DNA from: Luidia sarsii
Taxonomy: Eukaryota; Echinodermata; Asteroidea; Paxillosida; Luidiidae
Assembly: GCA_949987565.1 (NCBI GenBank)
Contig: OX465107.1
Span: 16,300,622 to 16,364,621 of the forward strand
DNA length: 64,000 nt
Direction: 5' to 3'
Part shown: positions 47,693-60,779 of the stretch, one piece after another
Layout of the letters: each line of letters begins with the position of its first letter
Position numbering within the stretch: the stretch's first letter is position 1
The notes under the pieces: generated by a model
The model's input: only the letters and a program-made list of their open reading frames with translations
What the model was told of the DNA's origin: nothing
Databases searched by the model: none
Made by a program: the position numbers and the translations under genes

Positions 47693-49997
47693 GGAGATGG
47701 TGGTGCTCGGTTGGTAGAGGCTTTCAGCCTGAGGTTGGGTCCTGAGATAATGGCTGATAGTGGCGATGAGGTCGGGTTAGGAGTGAGGGCGGTGTCAGTG
47801 GAGTGGTATGGATGATGGTGGCTGAGTGGTGGTGGTGGTAGTAGTTTTTGGGGCGATACTGGTGTTGGGGAAGATGGTGACAGGTACAGCCTTGTCACGA
47901 CAGTGGAAGCAGTGAAGGTGCTAATGGCAATGACGATGATGGTGATGAAACTCACACCATCCCATCCTTGCGCACACTCCATCTCTGCCCCCCTTAAACT
48001 CAGAAACCATCACCGAAAGTCGACTGCAAATGGTTGCTCGCACCAAACACCAATGTCCTCAAGTTGATTTGCCCAAAGGAAGGAGAAAAAAACCCCCACA
48101 CGACTGAGATGAGATATCCAACATCATTCAAAGCCAGAATCCCTAGCTGTTGTCCTCCCATCCCCTGTTATTTCTCACTTCCAAACCCATCTTCCCCATC
48201 GAGTAAACCCAGCAGTCCGTTTGATCTGCTTCACCGAAGACGTGAGGGCCGAAGACAAAAACCAAACCCCAAAACAAATAGACAAAAAAAAACTCCCATC
48301 AAGCATCCTCCAGCAGATCGTTCTCCCCCGTCGTCTTCTCATCTGCTGAGATGCCATCTCTCAGACTCGATTGGTGAGACGGGAGAGATACTTCTTCTTC
48401 TTCTTTTAATAAGGAGAGGAAAAGGACAAGAGAAGCACCGCTGGACATGAGAGCCAAGGTTATTACCAGCGGGGGGTTGTGGTGTGTGTGTGTGTGGGGG
48501 GGGGGGGGGGTTGTGAGAGGCTAGCTGTCCACACCCCACTGTGAAATAACAATGGCTGAGTGATCAAACACAATGGCCAGAAGCTGAAATGCTATAAGTG
48601 ACAGTTCTGACTCATGCCACTCCGTCCCCTCATCCCAAATCCACACACACACACTTGTTCCCTCCCCCCTCCACCACCACCAAAAAAAAGAAGTGTGCAG
48701 GACATCTGCAAATTACCACCAAAGATCATTATTTTACACCAATCTATTGATTTCCCCCCCCCCCTCTTTCCATCCGCTGGTCCTTGACAAAAAAGTAGCC
48801 GGGGATGGAGGGAGGGGCTTGGGGGAGGGGAGGGGAGGGGAGGCCGCTGGTAAGTGGTGGAGCTGTTGGAAGGGCGTGATTCATCTGTTGTGATTACAGG
48901 AATCAAATTGTACAGTATCTTGGGATGATTTGTCGGCACTTGTGTGAGTGAGTTGGAGGGATGGAAGGGAGGGAGGGGAGGGGAGAGGAGGGGAAAGGAG
49001 GGGTGGAGAGGGGAGGGGGAAGTCGATTGGAAGTGGCAAGGGAGGCCCAGCGGTCCCGATGAAAAGATGGACATGCAGTCCTGTCCCAAGAGTCTTGGGG
49101 GGGTTGGGGAGAGGGAAGAAAGTACATTTTTCCAGTCGGCTGATCATTGGGGAGTCAATGGACGGTGGTGCTCCCAGTGAAAAAACAATGACTCGGAGTA
49201 GATTCTGGCGCCGTTTCTCTGTCTCTTCCTCCTCTCTCTCTCTCTCTTTCCTCTCACTGGTCCGAATCGAGGGATGACTCAGTCGGGGAGGGAGAGAGAT
49301 GTTTGAGTTGGTAGGCAGGGGGATCGATCCAGCATCAACGAGTCCCAGTCGGGGCTAAGTGACTTTAGAACAATGGTCCAGAGCCCCAAGTGGCACAAAG
49401 AGCCAGGGCAATCCCTGCGAGCCGGGAGCCGGCGTGCAGTTTAGCCGAAACTCAGACCCCGAGCCAAAATTCAATTCGACCCAGTCTGCAGAGTCTATTG
49501 ACGGGAAGACACACACACGCGCGCGCACGCACACCAACCCAACGCAGTGGGGTCAAAGAACTTAAGAGTGGGAGGGGTGGGGGGCGTCTCCGTGGCGGAG
49601 ACATTTTTTTCATGGTATCTGGAGGCAACATCAACTCCTGCCCATCCGACGTTGTTGTCAGGACTTGACTTGTAATGATAGCGGCGGGCTCATGCACGGG
49701 AGGCTTCACACTGGCAGGACTAGAGGCATGGAAAGCGGCATTGCGGAGCGATGGCGTAAAAGTGCGAGCATGAGCCGCTGAACAGACAAAAGAAGAATCT
49801 AATGATGAGATTCGAGCAGCATACAAACCCAGACCACTGAAACAATTAAGACAGACACCAATCAAATTGAGACAAACGAGCCATTATGTAATGCTTGCAA
49901 ACAACCACATTGAAATGAAAAAACCCCAAAACCAACAACAATAACAATTCAAGTGTGCCCGCTGTTTCAATCCAAGCAGAATCACTCTAAGTCTATA
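47693..49997. other. Intergenic DNA with simple-sequence patches
   Basis: Contains (GGT)n near 47826-47845, (CTT)n near 48391-48406, (GT)n plus a G run at 48480-48510, GGGGA-rich DNA at 48800-48845 and 48955-49022, and (CA)n/(CG)n at 49508-49532. Frames of up to 165 codons are low-complexity. No gene is recognised. Confidence 0.55.
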
Positions 49998-50342
49998 GAC
50001 CTTTCCGCAATGGACTTTAAATAGGCAATTTGACCATTTTAAATTGAGTGTGGACAGCCAAGGAAGTTTTCCTCCTAGGTAAGTTACCCGGCTCGGTTGG
50101 GTAAGTAAACCGACTGACTTCTGCCCGGTTAAATAGACCAGGTCAGTTTAACCGAGTCGAAAAGTCCAGTGCAGACGTGATGTCTCATGCGTTTGTATTT
50201 AGTCAGTCGGTTAAATTTTAACCGTTGTTGCGATTATCTACCCATATCGATGATCAAAGTGCAGACGCAAGTAATATTTACCCATTGGAATGTACGTTAC
50301 CCACAATCTCGCTAAAAATAAAGTCAAGTGCGAACACGGCTT
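49998..50342. repeat. Dispersed repeat, copy 2 (partner at 1781-2036)
   Basis: The longer copy. Shared blocks include ttgaccattttaaa, ggaagttttcctcctaggta and ggtcagtttaacc. It begins gacctttccgcaatggac and ends gtcaagtgcgaacacggctt. Repeated taaccg and taccca words on both strands suggest a self-complementary MITE of about 345 bp. Confidence 0.75.
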
Positions 50343-50777
50343 AAGGGGCACATTTAAAAATCTTGGAACATTTTGGGTCAATCCAGTTCTCAACCAGTTG
50401 CACGAAGGATGACATGCCGAGTCCATGCTACCTCCTCCAGCACAGTGCCACCACAAAAAGTCTTAATCATCTTAATATCTCTAATCTACATGCGTACATC
50501 TCTTTGTTCCTGCAATTCATGACACGAGCCACGCGAAATCTCCCAATCTGCAACGCCGCGAGTTCAAAGCGGCGGACGGGCGAAACGCATGCACCAACTT
50601 CTGCAATTATCGTGCAGGGCGTAACACATGTCGCCCACAATTGATGCGTCTCAAGAAAGAATGCCCCGAAGAAACCATAAATATGTACAGCAGCCCGGCA
50701 AACAAAAGGGAGCATAGCAGGATCCAAATTAGTGCCGGTCATGTGCATACCACCTGCTATCTCTGTTTCTGACGCTG

Positions 50778-50778
<1 letters not shown>
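50343..50778. other. Intergenic DNA
   Basis: Unique sequence, moderately CpG-rich at 50525-50640. No gene recognised. Confidence 0.55.
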
Positions 50779-50823
<45 letters not shown>

Positions 50824-51275
50824 TCACTGTCTCTCCATCTCACTGTCTCTCCATCTCACTGTCTCTCCATCTGCCTCTCTGCTTCAGTGTTTTTTTATCT
50901 GTCCATCCTTGCCTCTCTGTGTGTCTGTTTGTCTCTCCATGTATGTCTGTCTGTCTGTCTGTCTGTCTCTGTGTCTTTTAGGCCTTATGTCCCCCTTTCT
51001 CCCCCTCCTTCTCTTTCTCTCTCACTTTCTTTCGCTCTTTCTGTCTCTCTATATCTCCTATCTCTCCCTCTGCCCTCCATCTACCTCTCTCTCCCACCGT
51101 CTTTCCCTTTCCCTCCCCCTTTCCCTAGACTCCTCTTCCCTCTCTCTCTCCCTCCCCTTTCCATTTCCCTCTCCCTCTCCCTTTCCCTCTCCCTCCCCCT
51201 CTCTCCCCCTCTCTCCCTTCCTCTTTCTGTATTTCTATCTTCTCCCCTCTTTCCCTCTTTCTCTCCTCACATTCA
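50779..51275. repeat. CT-rich tract
   Basis: Starts as pure (CT)n, then four copies of ctcactgtctctccat, then (CTGT)n near 50946-50966 and CCCT-rich DNA. Confidence 0.95.
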
Positions 51276-52129
51276 CTCAGCCTGCAGGTGTACTCCTTCT
51301 TATCAGTGGATATTATTAGATGTCCCGATTGGACAGAATTGACAAAGCCCACACAATGTTCTCCCTGCTCGGGGCGCTGCGGATTATTGTTTCAACACAT
51401 TGATCCTAACGAGGTCTACGACACCTTTCAAAAGGCATGGACGGACAGTGAGTCATCATCAACCCCCCACCCCCTTACCAAAGGAGGTAATGATTTCGGT
51501 TTTGGGTTAAGCGGCCCAAATTCACCGGGAATGGGTATCAACTATCCCGCTGAGCCTCTTATGAAAAGTTCGCCTCTCCACGAGTTAATGAGCCCTCCTC
51601 TCGCGCATTAATCAGCTCTGTGCCACTGGGTCGACGGCCTGACCAACTCAGCGTCGCCCAAATGAAGAAGAAAGTAAGAAACCCTCATGCAAGATTGCTT
51701 TAACGAACCCAAAGATTCTCAAATTAAACCCCCAAATGAATTCCCTACAGTATGAATAAATGCATCATTGGTATGACAGGGAATTCTGTAAGAATGTATG
51801 GATTTTTTTTTTTCAGAAAGAGAATGCACCAAGAAGCTGCTCTATGAAAATTTCATCAAACTCGATGCTTAGTTCTTTGTAAAGGGAGACCACCACTCCC
51901 TACTAACCTCTGTGCATGACTCTTTTTTTTTCTCGTTGAAATTCAAAACAGCGATCAGTCCGTTAATCCGTGTTGGAAACTTTGCAATTCTGATCAAATT
52001 CATGCCTTTAGTCAGGCACAGGGTTTATTCAACATGATGGACTGTGCTCCAACCCGCATCTTGGATTGTTGTGTTTGTTAAAAGACATTGTATATTGATG
52101 CAGCAGCGGAATTTTTCCAGCAAATGCTA
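51276..52129. other. Intergenic DNA
   Basis: Unique sequence; the open frame across 51288-51611 has no domain. Nothing else seen. Confidence 0.55.
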
Positions 52130-52360
52130 TTCTGCCGGTCCCTTACACTGTTTGGCAAATTGTCATTTACGTCGTTTTACGTCATTTACTGAAAAGCCGA
52201 AGTTGCGGGTTCGAATCCAGCCTAAGCTACCTGATTTTTTTTCCCTCAGGCTTAAGGCACAGCATAGCACTGAGCACTCAGTGTTTATCACGTCGAGCAG
52301 GGCCATCACTCATTGTACTCAAATAAATGGCTGTTCAATGTATTGTTAGATGGACCACGG
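52130..52360 (+). repeat. Possible tRNA-derived SINE (B box only)
   Basis: ggttcgaatcc at 52208-52218 is an exact Pol III B-box consensus. It is followed by a tail with cctcaggcttaaggcac and cattgtactcaaataaat. No A box was found upstream, so this is probably a truncated or diverged SINE of a different family from the copies at 41, 46, 58 and 62 kb. Confidence 0.45.
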
Positions 52361-53386
52361 TCAGCACCTTTGGGCAGTGGTTTCTTATCTTAAGGTTTTG
52401 GGGTGGGGGATTGCATTCTTTTTCTACTGGCACACATTCAGGAGACAAATGATTGCATTTGGCAAGCGTCTCAAGGAACAGAGAAGCAACAGCTAGCTGA
52501 CTGGCCATGTCTAGTACTGGTACTACCCTGACCACACTGTGCGGCTGCCATTTGATCTGGAATGAAATTCCGACCCCTGAATGAATTTTAAAAACCCACA
52601 GAATGTCAAGTGTTCTAGTCAGCATGATTCATGGTTGTTGTTTTTTGTTTTGTCCCTAGCACTAAGTAAAGGAAGAGGAGGTTTTTTTTTTCCAAGTGAA
52701 GGCAAAAACCATTCGATAAGATTGATTTGTAACGCAAAAAATAAAAATGTTTCATTTTGACTGATTTACTTTCTCTACTTTCCCTCGCTCTTCTTTTCTT
52801 CCTTCCTCCCCTAGGTCTTGCGGCAAATTTCTCAATGGACCCACCTTCTCTCAATTCTGAAGAAGGAATCAATATTCACCGCAGAGAAGGATAAAAAGAG
52901 ATAGAGAGAGAGAGAGGGGGGGGGGGACAGCGAGAAGAAAAGCGGGCAGGTGCATTATGTAAAGAAAGCTTCATCTGCTTGACGGATTTCAAATCAGAGC
53001 TGAGGTTCGACGCACAAACCCAGGGTAGGAGGACAGACTGATGCCAGTCCAGATACACAGATTTGATTGCAGGGATTACCTTTCAATATATCCTATCCCT
53101 ACAACCATTGTGAAACATTGGAATGAGTTACACACAAACAGCATGGCAAAATAGAAAAAAAAGATAAAAGTAGAATCCTCCATGCACTCCCCTTCTCCAG
53201 AGTTTTTTTTTTATCTGAGATGCAAATGCGGCAAGGTGCAACTCTCTTGTCCGTCCGACGCTGGAAAGGGGTTTCGTTGTCAAGCTCACAGGGCTTTGAG
53301 GGCAGATAGAGTCCTGCCATGAAATGCATGCCACCGGAGGGAAGGTGATGGGGCCGAGAAATATTCAAATGAAGCCAGCAGAAAGG

Positions 53387-53388
<2 letters not shown>
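52361..53388. other. Intergenic DNA
   Basis: Unique sequence with a short GA/G run at 52898-52926. No exon recognised. Confidence 0.55.
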
Positions 53389-54362
<974 letters not shown>

Positions 54363-54562
54363 NNNNNNNNNNNNNNNNNNNNNNNNNNNNNNNNNNNNNN
54401 NNNNNNNNNNNNNNNNNNNNNNNNNNNNNNNNNNNNNNNNNNNNNNNNNNNNNNNNNNNNNNNNNNNNNNNNNNNNNNNNNNNNNNNNNNNNNNNNNNNN
54501 NNNNNNNNNNNNNNNNNNNNNNNNNNNNNNNNNNNNNNNNNNNNNNNNNNNNNNNNNNNNNN
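54363..54562. other. Assembly gap (200 N)
   Basis: Exactly 200 undetermined bases inside the simple repeat. The round size suggests a placeholder, so the real length is unknown. Confidence 0.99.
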
Positions 54563-55074
54563 GGGAGGATTATCATCATTATTGAATAGGGTCAACAGTC
54601 CACCGGTACATAGGCCTACAGTAATTATTATGTGGCAGAATGGAAAAAAAAAAAAAAAAAAAAAAATGACCACACCGCGCGTTTCATACTATGTATGACA
54701 ATAAGAACACGATGTAGCCTTGAGCAAACGAGAACTGTGACAATTAAAAACAATACTCAAATCCTCTGCTTTAACGTGATCTTCATAATTTTGTGCAGCA
54801 GGAGAAGCGAGGCTCTGCCATCAGTGCCACGTTCACTGCTTGAGGAAGACGAGAAACTAACAGATCTAGTTGCTCACATCTGGTACTCAGCATCTTCTGT
54901 GCCACCAATACCTGACAGGAGTCTCGCGTTACTCATTGGCTGAAAATTGTACCTTATCAATCGATTTGAAGGTTATTTTCCCACTGGCAGTTGATGGACA
55001 CACTTGAGTCTCAGTAGGAGTCTCTCAACCCGGGCCGAGTTCAACTCAGGCCGGCACAATGATCTCTCCAGGTT
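54563..55074. other. Unique DNA with a weak exon candidate
   Basis: A run of about 24 A at 54643-54666. From 54829, after tttgtgcagcag (acceptor-like), a plus-strand frame stays open to a stop near 54943 and encodes an acidic patch (LLEEDEKLTDLVAHIW). No domain is recognised. Confidence 0.35.
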
Positions 55075-55338
55075 TTCCCTACCTTTTCATTTCCCTTTCC
55101 CTACCCCTTCTCCTTTCCCTTCCCCTTTCCCTTGCCTTTTCCCTTTTGCTTCCCCTTCCCCTTTCTCTTTCCCTTTCCCTTTCCCTTCCCCTTCCCTCTC
55201 CCTTCCCCTACCCCTTTCCCTTCCCCTTTCCCTACCCATTCTCCTTTCCCTTTACATTCCCCTTTCCCTTCCTCTTCCCCTTTCTCTTTCCCTTCCCCCT
55301 TCCCTTCCCCTTCCCTTCCCCTTTCCCTTCCCCTTTTT
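55075..55338. repeat. CCCTTT/CCCTTC polypyrimidine array
   Basis: Irregular array of ccctttcccttcccc words, strongly strand-asymmetric. It is not the metazoan telomere repeat. Confidence 0.95.
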
Positions 55339-56767
55339 GTGTGAAAAGTACCGTAAGCCATACTAGCCATCTTTTGGGGAGTCAGATATGAAGATCCTAG
55401 TGGAATTGACGGGGGATTGAAATTTGCAGGGTGAAAAATCTCATGCCACAGTGGGGCAAATTTGCCCCAGGATATGTCAAGCTTGTTTCTCACTACACAA
55501 GTCAATCAACGGGGTGAGCGCTCATTGCGTGGTATGCATGCATGTTTTTCAAAGCTGCGAGTGTGGAGATTTTCCAATAGTGCATAGGACTGTAAGCATC
55601 ATGGTGCTCAGTGGTGAAAATGGCAATTACATGCACTGCCCTGTTGATTTCTATTTCATCTCTCAACAGTAAGAAGCCAAATCGATGGCAACAAAACGAG
55701 TAAGGAAAAATGATTCAGTCTCGACACTCACTGGAATCACTGAGGGAAGAGTGCCTATTTGGTGACCTTTGTGCCATTGCTCACCCCGGGACAAACTCCT
55801 CCCTGCCCCATTTCACACTACAGGTTTCGCCCAGGAGGAAGTGTCTCGTACCAGGATCAATAAGTTCAACCCTGGTCCTGAAGCAGTGGTGAAAAGATCT
55901 AGTGAGAAATTAGCTAATTTTCACCTTACATCGCCTGGGCCATCTCCGCAAATTTTGGACAAGTGAGAAAAGGCCTGAGATACTCAGAATACCTTCCTGG
56001 GTTCCAAACACTCACTGTTCACCTCTGTAAACCTCAAACCATTCCCCCTCTTCACCTTCAGACCTCAGTTCATACGCCACCCTCCCCCCCCCAAACACCT
56101 GAGTAACCAAAACACAGGCAAATCCACAAACCCACACCTCCCTGGCCTTAACTCTCCCCCCTTCTCAATAAATACTCCTCCAGCTCCTCAAATGTTACTT
56201 GTCACTTGATCATCATATCTTGAAGGTCGGGGGGGGGGCAGAGAGGGGGAATCTCTCAAGTTCAACCCCCCCTCCCCCCCCCCCCCCCCGAAAAGAATCT
56301 GATATCTACATTGAGCTGTCAATAAGCTGCCGCGGCCTTATGCCTGATTTGAATGGCAGGAAGTGGCTGTGGGCAGAGTTCCCTGCTGTCTCACTCATGG
56401 TCTCACAAATATAAGGTTGGCCAGACTGCAGCATGTTTAGGCGGTGACACAGAAAAGACAAGTTAAGTGTGCCAAAGCAATGACCAAACTGGGGTTTTTT
56501 GGTTTTTTTTTTTTTGCAGATCTGAAGGTTCCTAATCTGGGTTCAAGCCATAAAGAGGTTTGCTCTGATACCACGCGAACAAGCATGGCTTGAAAGGAGA
56601 GCTGGTAACACAGCATTCTTGGCAGTGTGTTCTGCCTGTCAAGTGTCATCAGCAAACTGCCGATGTCAGCTTAAGATGGCTTACAGCACTATGAGCCTGA
56701 ACTGAAAAACTAAAGTCACATATAAATGACTAGGTTTTGAAGATTGAGTTCTAACAACATAAATCAT
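55339..56767. other. Intergenic DNA with a possible MITE remnant
   Basis: 55785-55976 ends gtgagaaaaggcct, close to the end of the 19771-20060 element, and contains ttcaaccctgg and tttcacact. The left end is unclear. C runs lie at 56082-56091 and 56274-56289 (16 C). No gene recognised. Confidence 0.45.
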
Positions 56768-56850
56768 TCTGCCTTTGAGAAAGGTCCTGCTAGGATCAAA
56801 AATTAAAAAGTCATTCAGATGTTGGTCAGTTTGCGATCGTTTTGTATGTG
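56768..56850 (+). repeat. Foldback-family fragment
   Basis: tctgcctttgagaaaggtcc, then tgctaggatc, then a diverged outer end (ggtcagtttgcgatcgtttt). Confidence 0.8.
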
Positions 56851-58619
56851 AAACAGCTATTGGGGTTCGGTCCCAAACAATTATTTATCACGAGACAGAA
56901 AGCTCAAAGAAGACAGCGATTGTAGAAGCCCCAAGACTGAATTGCAGTGGCAGGCAGAATGTCTGAAAAAAGACAAAATTGACTTTGCGAAGTTCAGACT
57001 GATTTGCAGCACTCAAATACTGATGAGAAAATGACAGACAACAAGACTGTTTTGTCACATGATAAGACCATGGAGGAAGTTCCTTCCTCCGTGATAAGAC
57101 TAGAAAGGTGATGGGCTTATTCCACTATTGAGTAATAGAATGGAGGTATCTAAAGATTTTACTTTTCATGCAAAGCCCATACCACTCCTACATTCAGACA
57201 GTGCCACAGACACTTCCTCTTCAGCTTTGGCTCAACCAACATGGCTGCTCCCCAGCTCATCTGCCTTTCGTTCGACATTCCTCCGTTAATCAACGCCCCC
57301 CCCCCCTCCTCCCCCACAAATGCCAACACTGTGGTCTGAACACAGTGGCCCCACCATTTCTCAATCCTGAGCCGAAACCAGCGATAGCTATTCGACCCCT
57401 GAAAATCCCGGCCCGAATTGCTCCAACGTCTCTCATAATGTCGGATAACAACTGGCAGTAATAAACTGCGCTCCGATGCAATGGCGCACCATCACTTACC
57501 GATAAAAATCGGCTCTTTCCAAATTCTGCCCGGGGGTTCCGTCCATCTAGCCCTAAAACCTCTTCTTCCCACCTCCCTCTTCCTCCTCCTCCTCCCCGAG
57601 AATTACCAGTGACCAATATGGCACATTAATATCACCTCTCATCTCTCAGGATCGGGAGGAGAATAAAATCTGACAGGATTCATCTCCTTATCACGGGAGA
57701 CCATCTGAGGGTGCGGGCCGATACTCGGCCCCACCATTTCTGGGCTGAGCCGATTGGTCCCCCCCAAAAATGGATCTACAGCCCCGTCGGGCCTCTCCCA
57801 TGACTCGGAGGGAAATAGATAACACTGGATCTGGGTGCATTAGTGTGGGCTCTCTCAAAAACTGATGAATATGTGTGTGTGTTGTTTGTCACGGAGGCGG
57901 CATTGTTGATGAATATAGTGTGGATGGATTTTCCGGCGTGAGTCAAGGAATGGCGATCATCACACAGTGCTGCTGACTACTCAATGCCTTGGTGGCGCTG
58001 TTCACAATGACTGACCCCCCTTCCCCACACCCTCTCTCTCTCTCTTTCTCATGCTCTCTCCCACCCACTCTCTCCCCGAAAGGCCGAGCGCTCAATGCCG
58101 GCAGCGTTTTGCTGCCGCCCTGATCTTTGAATACACAAGCACTGGTAATGAGTTTATTCACAGCCAGTGCACACCTTTGATTATTCCAGTAATTGAATGT
58201 GCCCAGTCTGGCGCCCCGGCTGCCGGCCGGCCAGGACTGACCTGCAAAGTGTGTGTGCTGATGCCGGGAACAAGACAGCCTGGGTCCTCAACCACTGACT
58301 TGCCAATAATTGGAGCGCTGGAGGGTCTGGTGCGTAATGGGCACACGACTCTAGAATGGAAGAGGATGTACACAAAAACTCCCTTTGCATGTTCCGAAAA
58401 TGAAGAAGAGCGATCGATACACATTTAATAGAGACACACGGAAGAGAATTATCAAAATTGATATTATCTACCCAGTTTGTTCAGCTTAGTCAACAAAGGG
58501 GTTGTTAGCCTCCTACCACACCCAGACAAGTTGGACAAAATTACTTACTAATCTCGTTGTTGCTCAAAGGAAAATTCTTTCAAATTTGATTGGCAAAAGC
58601 TGAGAGGCACTGGCAGACT
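56851..58619. other. Intergenic DNA with balanced-composition islands
   Basis: 57200-57720 and 58080-58430 are unique islands richer in GC than most intergenic DNA here. cctttgat at 58174-58181 matches the TCF/LEF core on the minus strand. A short inverted repeat lies at 57073-57091. No coding exon recognised. Confidence 0.5.
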
Positions 58620-59000
58620 TAGCAGGACCTTTCTCACATGCAGAGACATTCTGCCTTTGAGAAAGGTCTTGCTAGGATTGAAACACCAGGCCCTCTCAAA
58701 ATGTTTTAAATCTTAAGCCAGTAAACGGATTGAGACATTTTGTATCCCTCTAAAAACCATCAGCATTTAGACGAATGAATTTACCAAACAGATTATTTGA
58801 AAAATCTGCAAAGAAAAGTTTGACAGGATAGGGAATTGAACCTGAGACCACCAGCTTAAAATACATGTTCTCTTACCATCTGAGCTATCCTGCCCTTAGA
58901 TGGCAGCCTTCCCAAATACCGTAGTCAGTTATGTTTGCCGGGTGGGGGCACCAGTAAGAAGCATTTAACCATTAACTGCCATATATCTTCAGAGATCATG
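58620..59000 (-). repeat. tRNA-like repeat copy C with foldback hairpin
   Basis: On the minus strand: head (ttaatggttaaatgcttc, then ggtgcccccacc, then gccatctaagg), A-box region near 58878-58889, B box ggttcaattcc (58832-58842), tail (tgtcaaacttttctttgc), then a foldback end and hairpin at 58620-58750 (gggcctggtgtttcaatcct, then ctttctcaaaggcagaat). The order matches copy A. Confidence 0.85.
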
Positions 59001-60779
59001 CTCCTATTTCATTCGGATTGGAAAAGAAATTTGTTTCCAAAACTGGCTACAGAAGGATTAAGATTGTGAAACTTAGCGGATTCCTTTAAAAGAAGAAATC
59101 ACGATGCATTGATAAAAGCTGCCGCACTCTTCTTAGCCACTGCTGTCATCAAATCAAATTCCCATGCTGTAGAAAGAAAAAGAACAAAAATCACCCCCCC
59201 CCCCAAAAAAAAAAAACTGAGTAAATTATCTCTGATGAATGTGATATAACAGAGTGATGCAGTTGGCAAAGACTGACACAGCCTAGTATTTTTCTTTCCT
59301 CACGGGTTAAGGCAGCTGAGCTTAGCAAGGCAAACATAACCTGACCAGACGGAGAAAGTACAAAACACACCATCTTATATAAACCAATATCTCTCTCTAT
59401 CTCTCTGTATTATGCATTATATTTATATATAGTTAGACCTTCTTTATTTGGGGATTCCGCCGGGCAGGGATGGGGTCTGGAGAGGATTGGGGGGGGGGGG
59501 GGAGGGGGGGGCAAGGGGGGGGGGTCAGAGAGGCATTCCTTCAGGCCCAATCTCCCAGAAACAAATTTGCATGCATGTAATTAAATTCCAGTTGAACTGG
59601 GCGCGGCGGCGGAAGATCAAAGGCGGGCTACCGGAGGGTGGAGGGGGGAGGGGGGAAGGGGCAAGAGGGATGTGGCAGTGGAAAGCGTTCTGGGTAATGT
59701 GGATCTGCGGGGTATCTTCCTGCCCCGCGCTATTGCCACGACAACAACGACGTGCCGTGTCTCCGGCAAAGCAAACCGATCCCAAACCCATGCCCTCCCC
59801 GCTCGAAACCAACCTTTTCCTCATCATCATCATCCCCCCCCCCCCCCCCCCCACACACACACACAACATGAGAGAAATTGCCGGACGCAAAACCCAGCCA
59901 TGATCAGAAGCGGGCATATCAGACAGGAAGATGAAAGACTGAAATGAAATGAAAACCCTTTTTTTTCCTTCTTTTTTTGAGGTGAGGCTATCTTCTAAAG
60001 GAATCTGCACAATTAGGAATTCAACGCATCAATTATTCCATCTCTTTTTGGAGAGTAAGTTAAAGGTGCAATTTTGGAGGTGAATTATTGCAGGGGTAAA
60101 ATGATAGGCAATGGATGGTTGTTAGTGATGTTGTTCTCAATCTGAAATTCTACGAGTCAATTTGGAAACATTTTCTCTGATTGAAAAGTGACATTTTCTT
60201 TCATTCAAGAGAGATATCTTATGACACTGGCAAGTGGGTTTGGGTTACTTATGCTCTTTGGTATAAAAAGGTGGCATTGTAGAACTTGGAATAGGTCTAC
60301 CCCTTTCATTTAGTGAATCTAAATTTTGGAGTACCTAGGCCTATGTGGATGAGTTGTTGAAACAATCGTAATTTCTAATCATGCGGAGCCTGGTAGTCCA
60401 GAAAGCCAGTGCCATTAACTAACCACCATGCAGGAAAGTTGTCTGCTTTCCGCATGAAGGAATATCTACATAATGCAGACAAGAACCCATTTCCTTCAGA
60501 AATGAAACCCACAAAATCCAAGCAAAATACACTCCTTTTAAGTTTCTCAAAACAGTCCCAGTAAACAAAGAGTCAGTAAACAAACAGTTTGCGCAAAATG
60601 AAAAATCAAGATTAACGTTCCAGAAGTGCAATGGGCCATATTCACTTTCTTAATCCATAGATCTTAATCAGACCGGCAAAATAAGCATGTCTGACCCCCC
60701 CTCCCCAAAATAATTTTTTTTCTTCAGCTGGACAAATCTTCCATTGCATGTGTTCAAATATGCATTTCATTCAACATGG
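59001..60779. other. Intergenic DNA with G/C runs
   Basis: Dense poly-G patches at 59489-59523 and 19 C at 59834-59852 followed by (CA)n. Frames across 59448-60010 are open on both strands but low in complexity. No gene recognised. Confidence 0.5.

Noticed and set aside
55075..55338. Interstitial telomere repeat
   Set aside because: The words are CCCTTT and CCCTTC, not the metazoan TTAGGG/CCCTAA hexamer.
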